Below, piece by piece: positions 48,727-57,419 of a stretch of DNA of 64,000 bases. The position numbers and the translations under genes are program-made. Position 1 is the stretch's first letter. Every line of letters starts with the position of its first letter. The DNA is taken from contig NZ_VCHA01000001.1 in assembly GCF_016597815.1 (NCBI RefSeq), positions 992,001-1,056,000 on the forward strand. The letters are read 5' to 3'. This DNA comes from Marinobacter sp. DY40_1A1 (GTDB lineage: Bacteria > Pseudomonadota > Gammaproteobacteria > Pseudomonadales > Oleiphilaceae). Under the pieces are notes generated by a model that saw nothing but the letters and a program-made list of their open reading frames with translations, made no database searches and was not told where the DNA came from.

Positions 48727-49671
48727 ATGGACGAGCAAACAATTCAGAGTATCGTCAATTCGGTGTTGCGTGAGTTGGGTGAGCATTCGCTCCCGGCTGG
48801 ACAGGTAACCCGTGTTCAGCCCCAGAGCAACGGTTCACAGCAAAACAACCCACCGGCTTACAAACCCTCTGAAGCCGCTGGCAGTAAGGCCGAGGTAAAA
48901 GATCAGAGCCAGGGGCTGGAAGATCTCAGCCTGGAAAAGTTTGTGCACTGGAATGGTATCGAGAATGGCCACAATGATTCGGTAAACAGCGACATGGTCA
49001 AGCAAACGGCCGCGCGGGTTTGTCAGGGCCGCGCTGGCCCAAGGCCTCGCACCCGTTCGCTGCTGCGTTTTCTTGCGGACCACTCACGTTCCAAAGATAC
49101 GGTAGTCAAGGAAGTAGCTCCAGAGTGGCTTGAGCAGCAAAATCTCTGGGAAGTGCAGACCTGTGTCACCGATAAGAGTGAGTACCTCAGGCGCCCGGAT
49201 CTCGGTCGCAAGCTTTCCGACGAGGCAAAGAAAACGATCGGAGAACGTTGCAAAAAATCGCCTCAGGTTCAGGTGGTTATTTCTGACGGGCTAAGTACAG
49301 ATGCCGTCACCAATAACCTCGAAGAAATCATACCGCCTCTGATGAAAGGTCTGGAGAGCGCTGGGTTTACCGTGGGTACACCTTTCTTCTTGCGCTACGG
49401 TCGTGTGAAAGCTCAGGATGAAATTGGCAACCTGCTACAGGCCGAGGCTAACTTGCTGTTGATTGGGGAGCGACCAGGGCTTGGGCAGTCTGAAAGTTTG
49501 AGCTGTTATTGCGTCTACAAGCCCACCGAGAAGACGGTGGAGTCGGATCGTATGGTGATTTCCAATATCCATACAGGCGGTACACCACCCATAGAAGCGG
49601 CAGCTGTTATTGTCGATCTGACACGCAAAATGCTGGAACAGAAAGCGAGCGGGCTGAAAATGAAACGCTGA
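48727..49671 (+). CDS. eutC: Ethanolamine ammonia-lyase small subunit EutC
   Basis: A 314-residue cobalamin-binding subunit. The ATG at 48727 has GAGGTG 7 bases before; a TTG at 48709 would overlap eutB and is less likely. The N-terminal amphipathic helix [12 protein letters not shown] (6-17) is a probable encapsulation signal and is followed by a polar linker (about 20-80) longer than in enterics. The core shows [37 protein letters not shown] and [17 protein letters not shown]. Confidence 0.96.
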   Translation: MDEQTIQSIVNSVLRELGEHSLPAGQVTRVQPQSNGSQQNNPPAYKPSEAAGSKAEVKDQSQGLEDLSLEKFVHWNGIENGHNDSVNSDMVKQTAARVCQGRAGPRPRTRSLLRFLADHSRSKDTVVKEVAPEWLEQQNLWEVQTCVTDKSEYLRRPDLGRKLSDEAKKTIGERCKKSPQVQVVISDGLSTDAVTNNLEEIIPPLMKGLESAGFTVGTPFFLRYGRVKAQDEIGNLLQAEANLLLIGERPGLGQSESLSCYCVYKPTEKTVESDRMVISNIHTGGTPPIEAAAVIVDLTRKMLEQKASGLKMKR

Positions 49672-49745
49672 AGCCAAGGGCTCAGACACATGGTTCGGAG
49701 TTCTTTACAAAAAGACTCCCGGCAAGATACGAAAGGAGCACCATC

Positions 49746-50402
49746 ATGGCAATTCGGGACGAAATCAGAGCAACGGTATTGGCTACCCGTGTTATCGCGT
49801 CAGTCGATGACGCAATGATGAAACAGTTCAACCTTAAAAAAGAACAGCGCTGCATCGGAATGATCACAGCCGACAGTGATGACGTTACTTATGTGGCGCT
49901 GGATGAAGCCACGAAAGCCGCACAGGTTGATGTGGTGTACGCACGGTCATTCTACGCCGGTGCCGCCCACTCATCTGGCTTGTTGTCAGGTGAGGTGATC
50001 GGCATCATCGCCGGGCCGGGGCCTGCAGATGTTATCGCCGGGCTCCAGCGCGCGCAGGAAGTTATCGAGAACGAAGCCTGCTTTTACTCCGCTAACGAAG
50101 AGGGCAGTATCGCGTATTTTGCCCATCTGGTATCCGCCACAGGTGGCTACCTGTCGAAAGAGGGCGGGATGAAGCGAGGCGATTCGATGGCGTATCTGAT
50201 TGCGCCACCACTGGAAGCAATGTTCGGTATGGATGCGGCACTGAAAGCAGCCAGCGTTCAAGTGGCTACCTTCTTTTCACCGCCTTCTGAAACGAACTAC
50301 GGTGGGGGATTCCTGACCGGTAGCCAGGCAGCTTGCAGAGCAGCTTGCGAGGCCTTCGAGGAGGCAGTTCTGGCGGTTGCCAGAAACCCTATTGATATAT
50401 GA
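49746..50402 (+). CDS. eutL: BMC tandem shell protein EutL
   Basis: A 218-residue BMC-T protein with two tandem BMC domains; trimers can gate a larger central pore. LATRVIASVDDAMMKQF, ITADSDDVTYVALDEATKAAQVDVVYARSFYAGAAH, GDSMAYLIAPPLEAMFGMDAALKAA and PPSETNYGGGFLTGSQAACRAACEAF match EutL closely. ATG at 49746 with AAAGGAG. In enterics eutK and eutR follow; here the PduS-like gene overlaps its stop. Confidence 0.96.
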   Translation: MAIRDEIRATVLATRVIASVDDAMMKQFNLKKEQRCIGMITADSDDVTYVALDEATKAAQVDVVYARSFYAGAAHSSGLLSGEVIGIIAGPGPADVIAGLQRAQEVIENEACFYSANEEGSIAYFAHLVSATGGYLSKEGGMKRGDSMAYLIAPPLEAMFGMDAALKAASVQVATFFSPPSETNYGGGFLTGSQAACRAACEAFEEAVLAVARNPIDI

Positions 50403-51748
50403 GCGGCTCGATTGACATGAACTCTCTTGTTGAAAAGGTCAGAAGCGCAGGCGTTGTCGGCGCTGGTGGTGGTGGCTTTCCGTCTTACGTCAAAATGCAG
50501 GCGCGGGCGGACATCCTGATTGCTAACGGCGCGGAATGCGAGCCCCTGCTGTATAAGGATCAGACAATCATTCAACAGTTTGCAGCCGAACTCCTTAAAG
50601 GTATGGCGTTAGTAATGGAGCAAACGGGTGCAAGCCGGGGCTTTATAGCCATCAAGGAGAAGCACCAGGATTCGATATCGCATATCGAAGGGCTCTTGCC
50701 GGGTAACATTGAACTGAAACGAATGACAAACATGTACCCGGCAGGCGATGAATACGAACTGGTTTACGAGATAACAGGAGATCGTATCCCAGCGGGTGGT
50801 CTGCCAAAAGATGTCGGCGTTGCGGTTCAGAACGTTGAGACGTTGGTGAACATTGCAAGGGCTGCAGAAGGTAAACCGGTTACCAGAACCATGATAACCG
50901 TGCACGGAGAGGTGGAGCACCCCTTCACGGCCTGGTTGCCCATAGGCATGCGCTTTGCGGATGTTATCAGTCTTGCTGGCGCCATTACCTGTGATGATCC
51001 GGTGGTGATTGATGGCGGTGCAATGATGGGGACGGTAGTTGACGACATGGACGCGTCGATTGCAGCGGTGAGCAGTGGGCTGCTGGTGCTGCCACGGGAT
51101 AGCTATCTCGTGAGGCGGCGTTCGGAAACCGAGCAGCAATACAAGCGCATCGGAAAATCCGGCTGTGATCAGTGCACACTGTGCACCGAAATGTGCCCCA
51201 GGTACCTGCTCGGTTATCCGATACAGCCGCATCTGGTAATGCGCTCTCTGCTGACGACCGGTGTGGTCAGCGAAACCTTGTCAGTCCATGCCCAAGCCTG
51301 TTGCGAGTGCAATATTTGTACTTTGTGGGCCTGCCCGGAGCAACTGAACCCCCGGGATATCTGTGTATCAACCAAACGAGACCTCAAGGCCAACGATCTA
51401 TGGCTGACACCTGAGCAGTTACAGGGCCAGACCCGCGAGGTGCATAGTATGCGTGAGTATCGAGGCGTACCATCGCAACGGCTGACCCGAAAGCTGGGGC
51501 TGGCAAAATACGACAGTAAAACTGCGCATTGGAAAGACGTCCAGGTAAATCCGTCGAGGGTGGTTATTTCCTTGCATCAACGCATGGGGCAGCAGCCAGA
51601 ACCTGTAGTCCGCAGTGGGGATATGGTGAGCGAGGGGGATGTTATTGCAGCGCCGCCCAAGGAGGGTATGGGCATACCATTGCACGCCAGCATAAGCGGC
51701 AAGGTGACCCTGACGGGTGACAGTATCGTTATTGACGCCGTCATGTGA
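50399..51748 (+). CDS. pduS: PduS-like cobalamin reductase / RnfC-family iron-sulfur flavoprotein
   Basis: A 449-residue protein with the RnfC/NuoF-like N-terminal part (glycine loop GAGGGGFPSYVK, 21-32; NGAECEPLL, 43-51), an SLBB-like region, and two [4Fe-4S] motifs: Cys256-X2-Cys259-X2-Cys262-X3-Cys266-Pro and Cys301-X2-Cys304-X2-Cys307-X4-Cys312-Pro. The C-terminal part resembles a lipoyl-like domain. PduS of the propanediol system reduces cob(III)alamin using NADH and FMN. The ATG overlaps the eutL stop (ATGA), so it belongs to the operon. Not present in the enteric eut operon. The symbol is by homology. Confidence 0.9.
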   Translation: MSGSIDMNSLVEKVRSAGVVGAGGGGFPSYVKMQARADILIANGAECEPLLYKDQTIIQQFAAELLKGMALVMEQTGASRGFIAIKEKHQDSISHIEGLLPGNIELKRMTNMYPAGDEYELVYEITGDRIPAGGLPKDVGVAVQNVETLVNIARAAEGKPVTRTMITVHGEVEHPFTAWLPIGMRFADVISLAGAITCDDPVVIDGGAMMGTVVDDMDASIAAVSSGLLVLPRDSYLVRRRSETEQQYKRIGKSGCDQCTLCTEMCPRYLLGYPIQPHLVMRSLLTTGVVSETLSVHAQACCECNICTLWACPEQLNPRDICVSTKRDLKANDLWLTPEQLQGQTREVHSMREYRGVPSQRLTRKLGLAKYDSKTAHWKDVQVNPSRVVISLHQRMGQQPEPVVRSGDMVSEGDVIAAPPKEGMGIPLHASISGKVTLTGDSIVIDAVM

Positions 51749-51782
51749 CGGAGTTTTACAGGGTTCCGGATGGGAAGTAATC

Positions 51783-52337
51783 ATGAGCAATAAAAGTGCG
51801 ATCGGAATGATTGAAATGAATTCAATCGCAAAAGGTTACGCGGTAGGCGACGCTATGCTGAAGGCGGCAAACGTGGAAATCGTGTTTAACCGAACTATCT
51901 GCCCGGGCAAGTTCATGGTCATGGTGGCGGGCGATGTGGCTGCTGTTGAGTCTGCCATGTCTGCGGGCCTGGATTTGGGCAGCGAAACCATTGTGGACGA
52001 ACTGATCATACCCAATGTTCACCCGTCCGTTTTCGCCGCTATCAGCGGCACCCGGGTGATCGAGGAAACGGCTGCCCTGGGTATCATCGAGACCTTCTCG
52101 GTTGCCACCATCATTCAGGCGGCAGACGCTGCGGTAAAAGCAGCCAACGTTGAGTTGATCGATATTCATCTGGCGATGGCGATCGGCGGCAAAGGCTTCC
52201 TGACCCTGACAGGCGATGTCGCTGCGGTAACCGCAGCAGTAGATGCGGGAACAGATTTCATCAAGAGCAAGGGGATGCTGGTAGATAAAGTTGTGATTCC
52301 TCAGCCGCGCAAAGAGATCTTGCAGGACAAGTTATAG
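51783..52337 (+). CDS. pduT: PduT-like BMC tandem shell protein with cluster-binding cysteine
   Basis: A 184-residue BMC-T protein, the same length as PduT. Two BMC domains are visible: AIGMIEMNSIAKGYAVGDAMLKAANVEIVF and ALGIIETFSVATIIQAADAAVKAANVELIDI. Cys40 in FNRTICPGKFMVMVAGDVAA lines up with PduT Cys38, which binds a [4Fe-4S] cluster at the trimer pore. It ends VIPQPRKEILQDKL. ATG at 51783, 34 bases after the PduS-like gene. Last gene of the operon; no clear terminator follows. Confidence 0.92.
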   Translation: MSNKSAIGMIEMNSIAKGYAVGDAMLKAANVEIVFNRTICPGKFMVMVAGDVAAVESAMSAGLDLGSETIVDELIIPNVHPSVFAAISGTRVIEETAALGIIETFSVATIIQAADAAVKAANVELIDIHLAMAIGGKGFLTLTGDVAAVTAAVDAGTDFIKSKGMLVDKVVIPQPRKEILQDKL

Positions 52338-52364
52338 TGCTTACAGTGCTACTGCTGTCTGAAA

Positions 52365-52373
52365 TGATATACT
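52365..52373 (+). promoter_or_regulatory. Extended -10 promoter candidate for nadA
   Basis: TGATATACT (TGN plus TATACT) lies 32 bases before the nadA ATG. No good -35 is seen at the usual spacing, which extended -10 promoters can lack. It would allow nadA expression independent of the eut operon. Confidence 0.4.
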
Positions 52374-52405
52374 CAGCCGCAGAAAGTAACTGAGAGAAGC
52401 TGTAC

Positions 52406-53467
52406 ATGACTAAAGTTGAAGACCGAATCCTTGTTCAGGAACACCTGGCCCATGCAGCGGAGCCCAAGCCGCTCAGCGCTGATGAGAAGGCGCGGCTTGA
52501 ATCCCGCATCAAGGCAGTGCTCAAGGAAAAGGACGCCGTGCTTGTGGCGCACTATTACACCGACCCCGACATCCAGCGCCTCGCTGAAGAAACTGGCGGT
52601 TGCGTTGCAGACTCGCTCGAAATGGCCCGTTTCGGGAATCAACACCCCGCCTCAACGGTGGTTGTGGCCGGTGTTCGTTTTATGGGTGAAACCGCTAAAA
52701 TTCTGAACCCTGAAAAACGAGTCCTGATGCCCACCCTGGAGGCGACCTGCTCACTCGATATCGGATGTCCAGCAGATGAATTTCAGGCCTTCTGCGATGA
52801 GCACAGTGACCGCACCGTTGTGGTATACGCCAACACATCCGCGGCTGTAAAGGCCCGCGCAGATTGGGTTGTCACGTCAAGTTGTGCTCAAGCTATTGTT
52901 GAAGATCTTGATTTGAGGGGAGAGAAAATACTTTGGGCTCCTGACAAGCATCTTGGACATTACGTGCAGAAAACCACCGGGGCCGACATGTTGCTGTGGG
53001 ATGGCTCCTGCATAGTGCACGAAGAGTTCAAACACCGCGGCCTGGAAGACCTCAAGGCTCTTTACCCGAACGCTGCCGTTCTGGTTCACCCTGAATCTCC
53101 CGATGCGGTTGTGGAAATGGCGGATGTTGTTGGCTCAACCTCGCAGTTGATTCACGCCGTGCAAACACTACCCAATCAGGAATTTATCGTTGCTACCGAC
53201 AACGGCATTTTCTATAAAATGCAGCAACTGGCGCCCAATAAAACTCTGATTGAAGCACCGACAGCAGGCAACGGTGCTACCTGTCGTAGTTGTGCACAGT
53301 GCCCGTGGATGGCCATGAACGGCCTGGAAAACCTTCTGAGTGTGATTGAGAAAGGTGATCAGGAAGTGCTGGTGGATGCGGAAATCCGAGAGGCCGCCCT
53401 CAAGCCTCTGCGGCGCATGCTCGATTTCACGGCCGGGATGAACCTGAAGGCAGCGGGTAACGCCTGA
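52406..53467 (+). CDS. nadA: Quinolinate synthase A
   Basis: A 353-residue [4Fe-4S] enzyme that condenses iminoaspartate with dihydroxyacetone phosphate to quinolinate for NAD synthesis. Conserved cysteines occur in [16 protein letters not shown] (Cys115, Cys120), [10 protein letters not shown] and the C-terminal [18 protein letters not shown]. Substrate segments [18 protein letters not shown] and [19 protein letters not shown] are typical. Converges on the BepA-like gene with a 2-base gap. Confidence 0.97.
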   Translation: MTKVEDRILVQEHLAHAAEPKPLSADEKARLESRIKAVLKEKDAVLVAHYYTDPDIQRLAEETGGCVADSLEMARFGNQHPASTVVVAGVRFMGETAKILNPEKRVLMPTLEATCSLDIGCPADEFQAFCDEHSDRTVVVYANTSAAVKARADWVVTSSCAQAIVEDLDLRGEKILWAPDKHLGHYVQKTTGADMLLWDGSCIVHEEFKHRGLEDLKALYPNAAVLVHPESPDAVVEMADVVGSTSQLIHAVQTLPNQEFIVATDNGIFYKMQQLAPNKTLIEAPTAGNGATCRSCAQCPWMAMNGLENLLSVIEKGDQEVLVDAEIREAALKPLRRMLDFTAGMNLKAAGNA

Positions 53468-53469
53468 TT

Positions 53470-54945
53470 TTAGTTGTTTCTGCGCGTTTGGAGGCGGTTA
53501 GTGATCTCTGCTAGCCGCTCACCCACCACCTGTCTTTGAGCCGAACCGGCAGGCAGTTTCTCTTGAGCTTGCCTTAGCTGTCTCTGGGCAGACTCCAGGT
53601 CCCCCATAAGAACATCATATTCTGCCCTTGCGCGGTGAACTCCCACGATGTTCCTCGCCATCCCTTCGGCTTCCGCCAGACGCAACCACAGATATTCCTG
53701 CTGGGGCATTCTGCGTGTCAGCTGCTTCAGGTGCTCTGCCGCCTGAGTGCCGTTACCTGCTGCTATTTCCGCATCTGCAAGCGTAGAAGTAATCGGGTAG
53801 TTGCCAGGGTTCCTGTTCAAGGCTTCTTTAAGCAGAGATCGCGCGTCATCCAGTTTGTTTTCCTGAATGTATATTTCTGCCAGGGTTACCTGCAACGTTA
53901 TCCGGCCTGGATTAGAGGTCAGTAGTTCTTTGATGACCTTTTCGGCCTCTTCAGGCTGGTTGTTGCTCAAGTAGGCCACTGCCAGCCCATAACGAACGAC
54001 TTCATTAGACTCGGCGTTTGGCTTTTTCAGATAGTTTTCGAAGGTGTCGACGGCTATCTCGGGAGAGGCTGCATAGTGAACCTGCAAGCGGCTACGCACC
54101 AAGTGATATTCCTGTCCATCCCGAATGGTCTTCTCAGGGTATTGTTCTGCCCGGTTGCGGGTGTCGGCCACCCGGCTTTGGGTGAGGGGGTGAGTCGAGA
54201 GATACTCCGGCATGTTGTTTCCCTGCAGCCGGTTCTGACGCATCATGATTTCGAACATTTCAGGCATGCCCCTTGGGTCCATCCCGGCAGTCGCAAGAAT
54301 GTCCAGCCCCACCCGGTCCGCTTCCTGTTCGTGTGAGCGGCTGTAAGCCAGCATGTTTTGTATCGCCAGTGCCTGTGTGCCGGCAATGGCGGCAATGCCT
54401 ATATCAGATTGAGTGACTGCAGACAGCACGATGCCGGCAATCATGCCTGCAAGTGTTAAGGGTGCGCTGGTCTCCTGCTGTTCCAGTCGGCGGGCGAAGT
54501 GCCTTTGACTAAGGTGTGCAAGCTCATGAGCAAGCACCGACGCAAACTGCTGCTCTGTCGCTGCATTGAGAAACAATCCGCCATTCACGCCAACGATCCC
54601 ACCGGGGACTGCGAAAGCGTTGAGGGCTGGGCTGTCGATTAGCGCGAGTGTGATCTCCCGGTTTTCCAAAGGGGCTGAGGGTACCAGTCGGTAAATAATG
54701 GCGCTGAGATAGTCGTAAATCAGTGGATCGGTAATGCGCGGCGCAGATCGGCGGATCGACACCATCACCTGCTGGCCAATGTCGCTCTCCTGGTGTCCGG
54801 AAATAAGGCCACCGCCGGTTCCTCCAATGTTAGGGAGGCCAGTGTCCTGAGCTTCTGACACCGGGCTTGATGTCAGAAAAAAAGCCAGAATGATCACGAT
54901 TGCAACCGTGCGGTACCTGCGAAATTCTATTAGAACGTCGTTCAT
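53470..54945 (-). CDS. bepA: M48 periplasmic metalloprotease, BepA-like
   Basis: A 491-residue protein with a signal peptide (cut near ...SSPVSEAQ, about 32), an M48 zinc protease domain with HExxH at 140-144 (LAHELAHLSQRHF) and a third-ligand region SHEQEADRVG, then C-terminal TPR repeats (about 300-470). In E. coli BepA helps assemble LptD and clears stalled outer-membrane proteins. The ATG at 54945 gives a normal signal; an upstream in-frame start (54999) would place 18 residues before it. bamC, another envelope assembly gene, lies 2.5 kb away. Confidence 0.9.
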   Translation of the reverse strand: MNDVLIEFRRYRTVAIVIILAFFLTSSPVSEAQDTGLPNIGGTGGGLISGHQESDIGQQVMVSIRRSAPRITDPLIYDYLSAIIYRLVPSAPLENREITLALIDSPALNAFAVPGGIVGVNGGLFLNAATEQQFASVLAHELAHLSQRHFARRLEQQETSAPLTLAGMIAGIVLSAVTQSDIGIAAIAGTQALAIQNMLAYSRSHEQEADRVGLDILATAGMDPRGMPEMFEIMMRQNRLQGNNMPEYLSTHPLTQSRVADTRNRAEQYPEKTIRDGQEYHLVRSRLQVHYAASPEIAVDTFENYLKKPNAESNEVVRYGLAVAYLSNNQPEEAEKVIKELLTSNPGRITLQVTLAEIYIQENKLDDARSLLKEALNRNPGNYPITSTLADAEIAAGNGTQAAEHLKQLTRRMPQQEYLWLRLAEAEGMARNIVGVHRARAEYDVLMGDLESAQRQLRQAQEKLPAGSAQRQVVGERLAEITNRLQTRRNN

Positions 54946-55104
54946 GTAATGCAGTGTGCTCCTGTTTCGAACTGCTATTGTGACAGCATGTTCTGTCAAA
55001 AAATCCGGATCTGATGATTAACAGGTATTGTGATGCAATACAGTATCACTGGAGGCATAATGCCGGCTTGTGAATTTCATGTCTTGTGATGGTGCACCTT
55101 CTTT

Positions 55105-55332
55105 ATGGCTGATCGTACACTGGATACGTCCGGGCTTCGCTGCCCTATGCCCCTGCTGAAAACAAAGTTGGAGCTCAATGGCATGTCCCCGGGCGAAACG
55201 CTTGAGGTCATTGCCACCGATGCGGGCTCCGCTCGCGATATTCCGGCTTTTCTGGAGTTGTCCCGCCACCGTTTGGTGAGTTCCTCACAAACTGATGGCC
55301 ATTTCCGCTTTGTGGTAGAGTGCGGCGGTTAA
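55105..55332 (+). CDS. tusA: TusA/SirA-family sulfur carrier protein
   Basis: A 75-residue protein with the CPxP motif (RCPMPLLKTK, Cys13) near the N-terminus, the sulfur-accepting cysteine of this family. In E. coli TusA relays sulfur from IscS to tRNA thiouridine synthesis and other paths; small paralogues exist, so the exact role is open. Immediately followed by the PerM-type permease, 16 bases on, with which it probably forms an operon. Confidence 0.9.
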   Translation: MADRTLDTSGLRCPMPLLKTKLELNGMSPGETLEVIATDAGSARDIPAFLELSRHRLVSSSQTDGHFRFVVECGG

Positions 55333-55348
55333 TTTTCCGGAGTCCTTG

Positions 55349-56428
55349 ATGTTCAGAATTTTACGCGGTCTTGCGCACAAATACTTTTCAGATGAAGAAG
55401 CGGTCATTCTTTTTCTGATTTTGGTCGCGGGTACATTTTTCATTATATGGTTTGGTGCCATGCTGGCACCGGCTATCGCCTCGCTTATCGTGGCGTTTAT
55501 TCTGCAGGGGCTGGTTACCCGGCTGAACGCTTATGGCGTTCCGGAAGGCTTTGCAATACTGGCGGTGTTTCTGGTGTTCCTCAGCGTACTGGTAGGTTTT
55601 ATTTTCGGCCTTTTACCGCTGATATGGACCCAGGTCAGCACGCTTGCGGGCGAGGCGCCCCGTATTATTGGAGAGCTGCAGTCGTACCTTGAACTGTTGC
55701 CCGAAGAATACCCCCACATGATCTCGGCTGAGGCGGTCCGAAGTCTTTACCAGCAAGTGAGTACCGAAGTGGGGCACATGACTCAGTGGTTAGTGTCTTT
55801 CTCGCTGTCCAGCATCCCCGATCTGGTCGCGCTGCTCATCTATATGGTGCTGGTGCCGATACTTGTTTTTTTCTTCCTCAAAGACCGGGAAGTACTGCTC
55901 GGGGCTATTTCCAGGCTGCTTCCGCCACAGCGCCCGATGATGGTTCAAATCTGGCATGAGGTGAACCTGCAGTGCGCAAATTATGTGCGCGGTAAAGCGG
56001 TTGAAATCCTGATCGTTGGCGGTGCAACTTATGTTGCGTTCAAACTCCTTGGCGTACCCTATGCTGCATTGCTGTCGCTTCTGGTGGGGTTGAGTGTTGT
56101 AATTCCATACATTGGTGCGGCTGTAGTGACCATTCCGGTAGCCGTAATTGCACTGTTCGCTTTCGGGTGGGGCAGTCATTTTATCTGGGTAATGGTGATT
56201 TACGGCGTTATTCAGGCTTTGGACGGTAACGTACTGGTTCCTGTGCTGTTCTCGGAAGTGAACAGTCTGCACCCGGTTGTTATCATTATTTCGGTATTGT
56301 TCTTTGGCGGTATTTGGGGGTTGTGGGGTGTTTTCTTTGCCATTCCATTGGCCACCATGTTGAAAGCTGTATTCTTTGCCTGGCCGGTAAAGAAACCTGC
56401 TTTCTCAACCAGTTCGGACGAAGTGTAA
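55349..56428 (+). CDS. AI-2E family / PerM-type inner-membrane permease
   Basis: A 359-residue membrane protein of the AI-2E exporter family. About seven or eight hydrophobic helices are seen (FLILVAGTFFIIWFGAML; ASLIVAFILQGLV; FAILAVFLVFLSVLVGFIF; DLVALLIYMVLVPILVFFFL; C-terminal LLSLLVGLSVVIPYIGAAVV and VIIISVLFFGGIWGLWGVFFAIPLA). The ATG at 55349 follows GGAG by 6 bases; a TTG precedes it. Substrate unknown; PerM is the nearest named relative in this neighbourhood type. Confidence 0.85.
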   Translation: MFRILRGLAHKYFSDEEAVILFLILVAGTFFIIWFGAMLAPAIASLIVAFILQGLVTRLNAYGVPEGFAILAVFLVFLSVLVGFIFGLLPLIWTQVSTLAGEAPRIIGELQSYLELLPEEYPHMISAEAVRSLYQQVSTEVGHMTQWLVSFSLSSIPDLVALLIYMVLVPILVFFFLKDREVLLGAISRLLPPQRPMMVQIWHEVNLQCANYVRGKAVEILIVGGATYVAFKLLGVPYAALLSLLVGLSVVIPYIGAAVVTIPVAVIALFAFGWGSHFIWVMVIYGVIQALDGNVLVPVLFSEVNSLHPVVIIISVLFFGGIWGLWGVFFAIPLATMLKAVFFAWPVKKPAFSTSSDEV

Positions 56429-56493
56429 TTTAATTTCCTTGTGTCAGTTCGTGCCCAACATTACCATATTCGTTTTATTCGGATGGAGCTTTT

Positions 56494-57372
56494 ATGATTA
56501 CGGGTAGCCTTGTCGCACTGGTCACGCCCATGCATCCAAACGGTGACATTCACTGGGAGCATCTGGACCAGCTGGTCGACTTTCATCTGGACAATGGTAC
56601 CAACGGTATCGTTGCTGTAGGAACCACCGGCGAATCCGCAACGCTCGATCAACAAGAGCACTGTCGGGTAATTGGTTACATTATCAAGCGTGTGAACGGC
56701 CGGATTCCTGTTATCGCTGGCACGGGTGGTAATAGCACACGTGAAGCCATCTATCTGACAACCGAAGCTCATAAACTGGGCGCAGATGCCTGTTTGCTGG
56801 TTGTGCCTTACTACAACAAGCCAACTCAGGAAGGTCTTTACCAGCACTTTAAAGCCATTGCTGAAGCTGTTCCCGGCATGAGCCAGATGCTCTACAACGT
56901 ACCTGGGCGCACAGCCTGTGACATGTTGAATGAAACAGTTCTGCGCTTGGCTGACATCCCGAACATTGTTGCGATTAAAGATGCCACAGGCAATATTCCC
57001 AGGGGTGCGGAGCTGATTGAAGCCCTCAATGGACGCCTGGCCGTGTATTCCGGCGACGACGCTACTGCAGCTGAACTTATTCTCGCCGGCGCGAAGGGTA
57101 ACGTTTCTGTTACCGCAAACGTAGCCCCAAAAGCCATGGCCGATCTCTGCGCCGCGGCTATTGCGGGCAACCGGGAAGAAACGGAGCGCCTGAACGAACT
57201 CTTGATGCCTTTGAATCGCAAACTCTTCCTGGAAGCCAATCCCATTCCCGTGAAATGGGCGCTTCAGCGTATGGGCATGATCGGTGAGGGGATTCGGCTT
57301 CCGCTGACTCAGTTCAGCGAGAAATTCCACGGAGAGCTGGAAGAAGCAATGAAAGCTTCGGGTGTTCTCTGA
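56494..57372 (+). CDS. dapA: 4-hydroxy-tetrahydrodipicolinate synthase
   Basis: A 292-residue TIM-barrel lyase condensing pyruvate with aspartate semialdehyde for lysine and diaminopimelate synthesis, same length as in E. coli. Schiff-base Lys162 in IVAIKDATGN, catalytic Tyr134 in LYNVPGRTACDM and the substrate motif AVGTTGESATL (41-51). First gene of dapA-bamC-purC. Confidence 0.97.
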   Translation: MITGSLVALVTPMHPNGDIHWEHLDQLVDFHLDNGTNGIVAVGTTGESATLDQQEHCRVIGYIIKRVNGRIPVIAGTGGNSTREAIYLTTEAHKLGADACLLVVPYYNKPTQEGLYQHFKAIAEAVPGMSQMLYNVPGRTACDMLNETVLRLADIPNIVAIKDATGNIPRGAELIEALNGRLAVYSGDDATAAELILAGAKGNVSVTANVAPKAMADLCAAAIAGNREETERLNELLMPLNRKLFLEANPIPVKWALQRMGMIGEGIRLPLTQFSEKFHGELEEAMKASGVL

Positions 57373-57419
57373 GTTTGCCGATACCACATCTGAAACAGTC
57401 CTACACAGAGAGAAGGCCG

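Noticed and set aside
47358..48728. A 456-codon open frame on the minus strand opposite eutB
   Set aside because: It mirrors eutB almost end to end, has no ribosome site or recognisable domain, and eutB is certain. It reflects codon bias on the coding strand.
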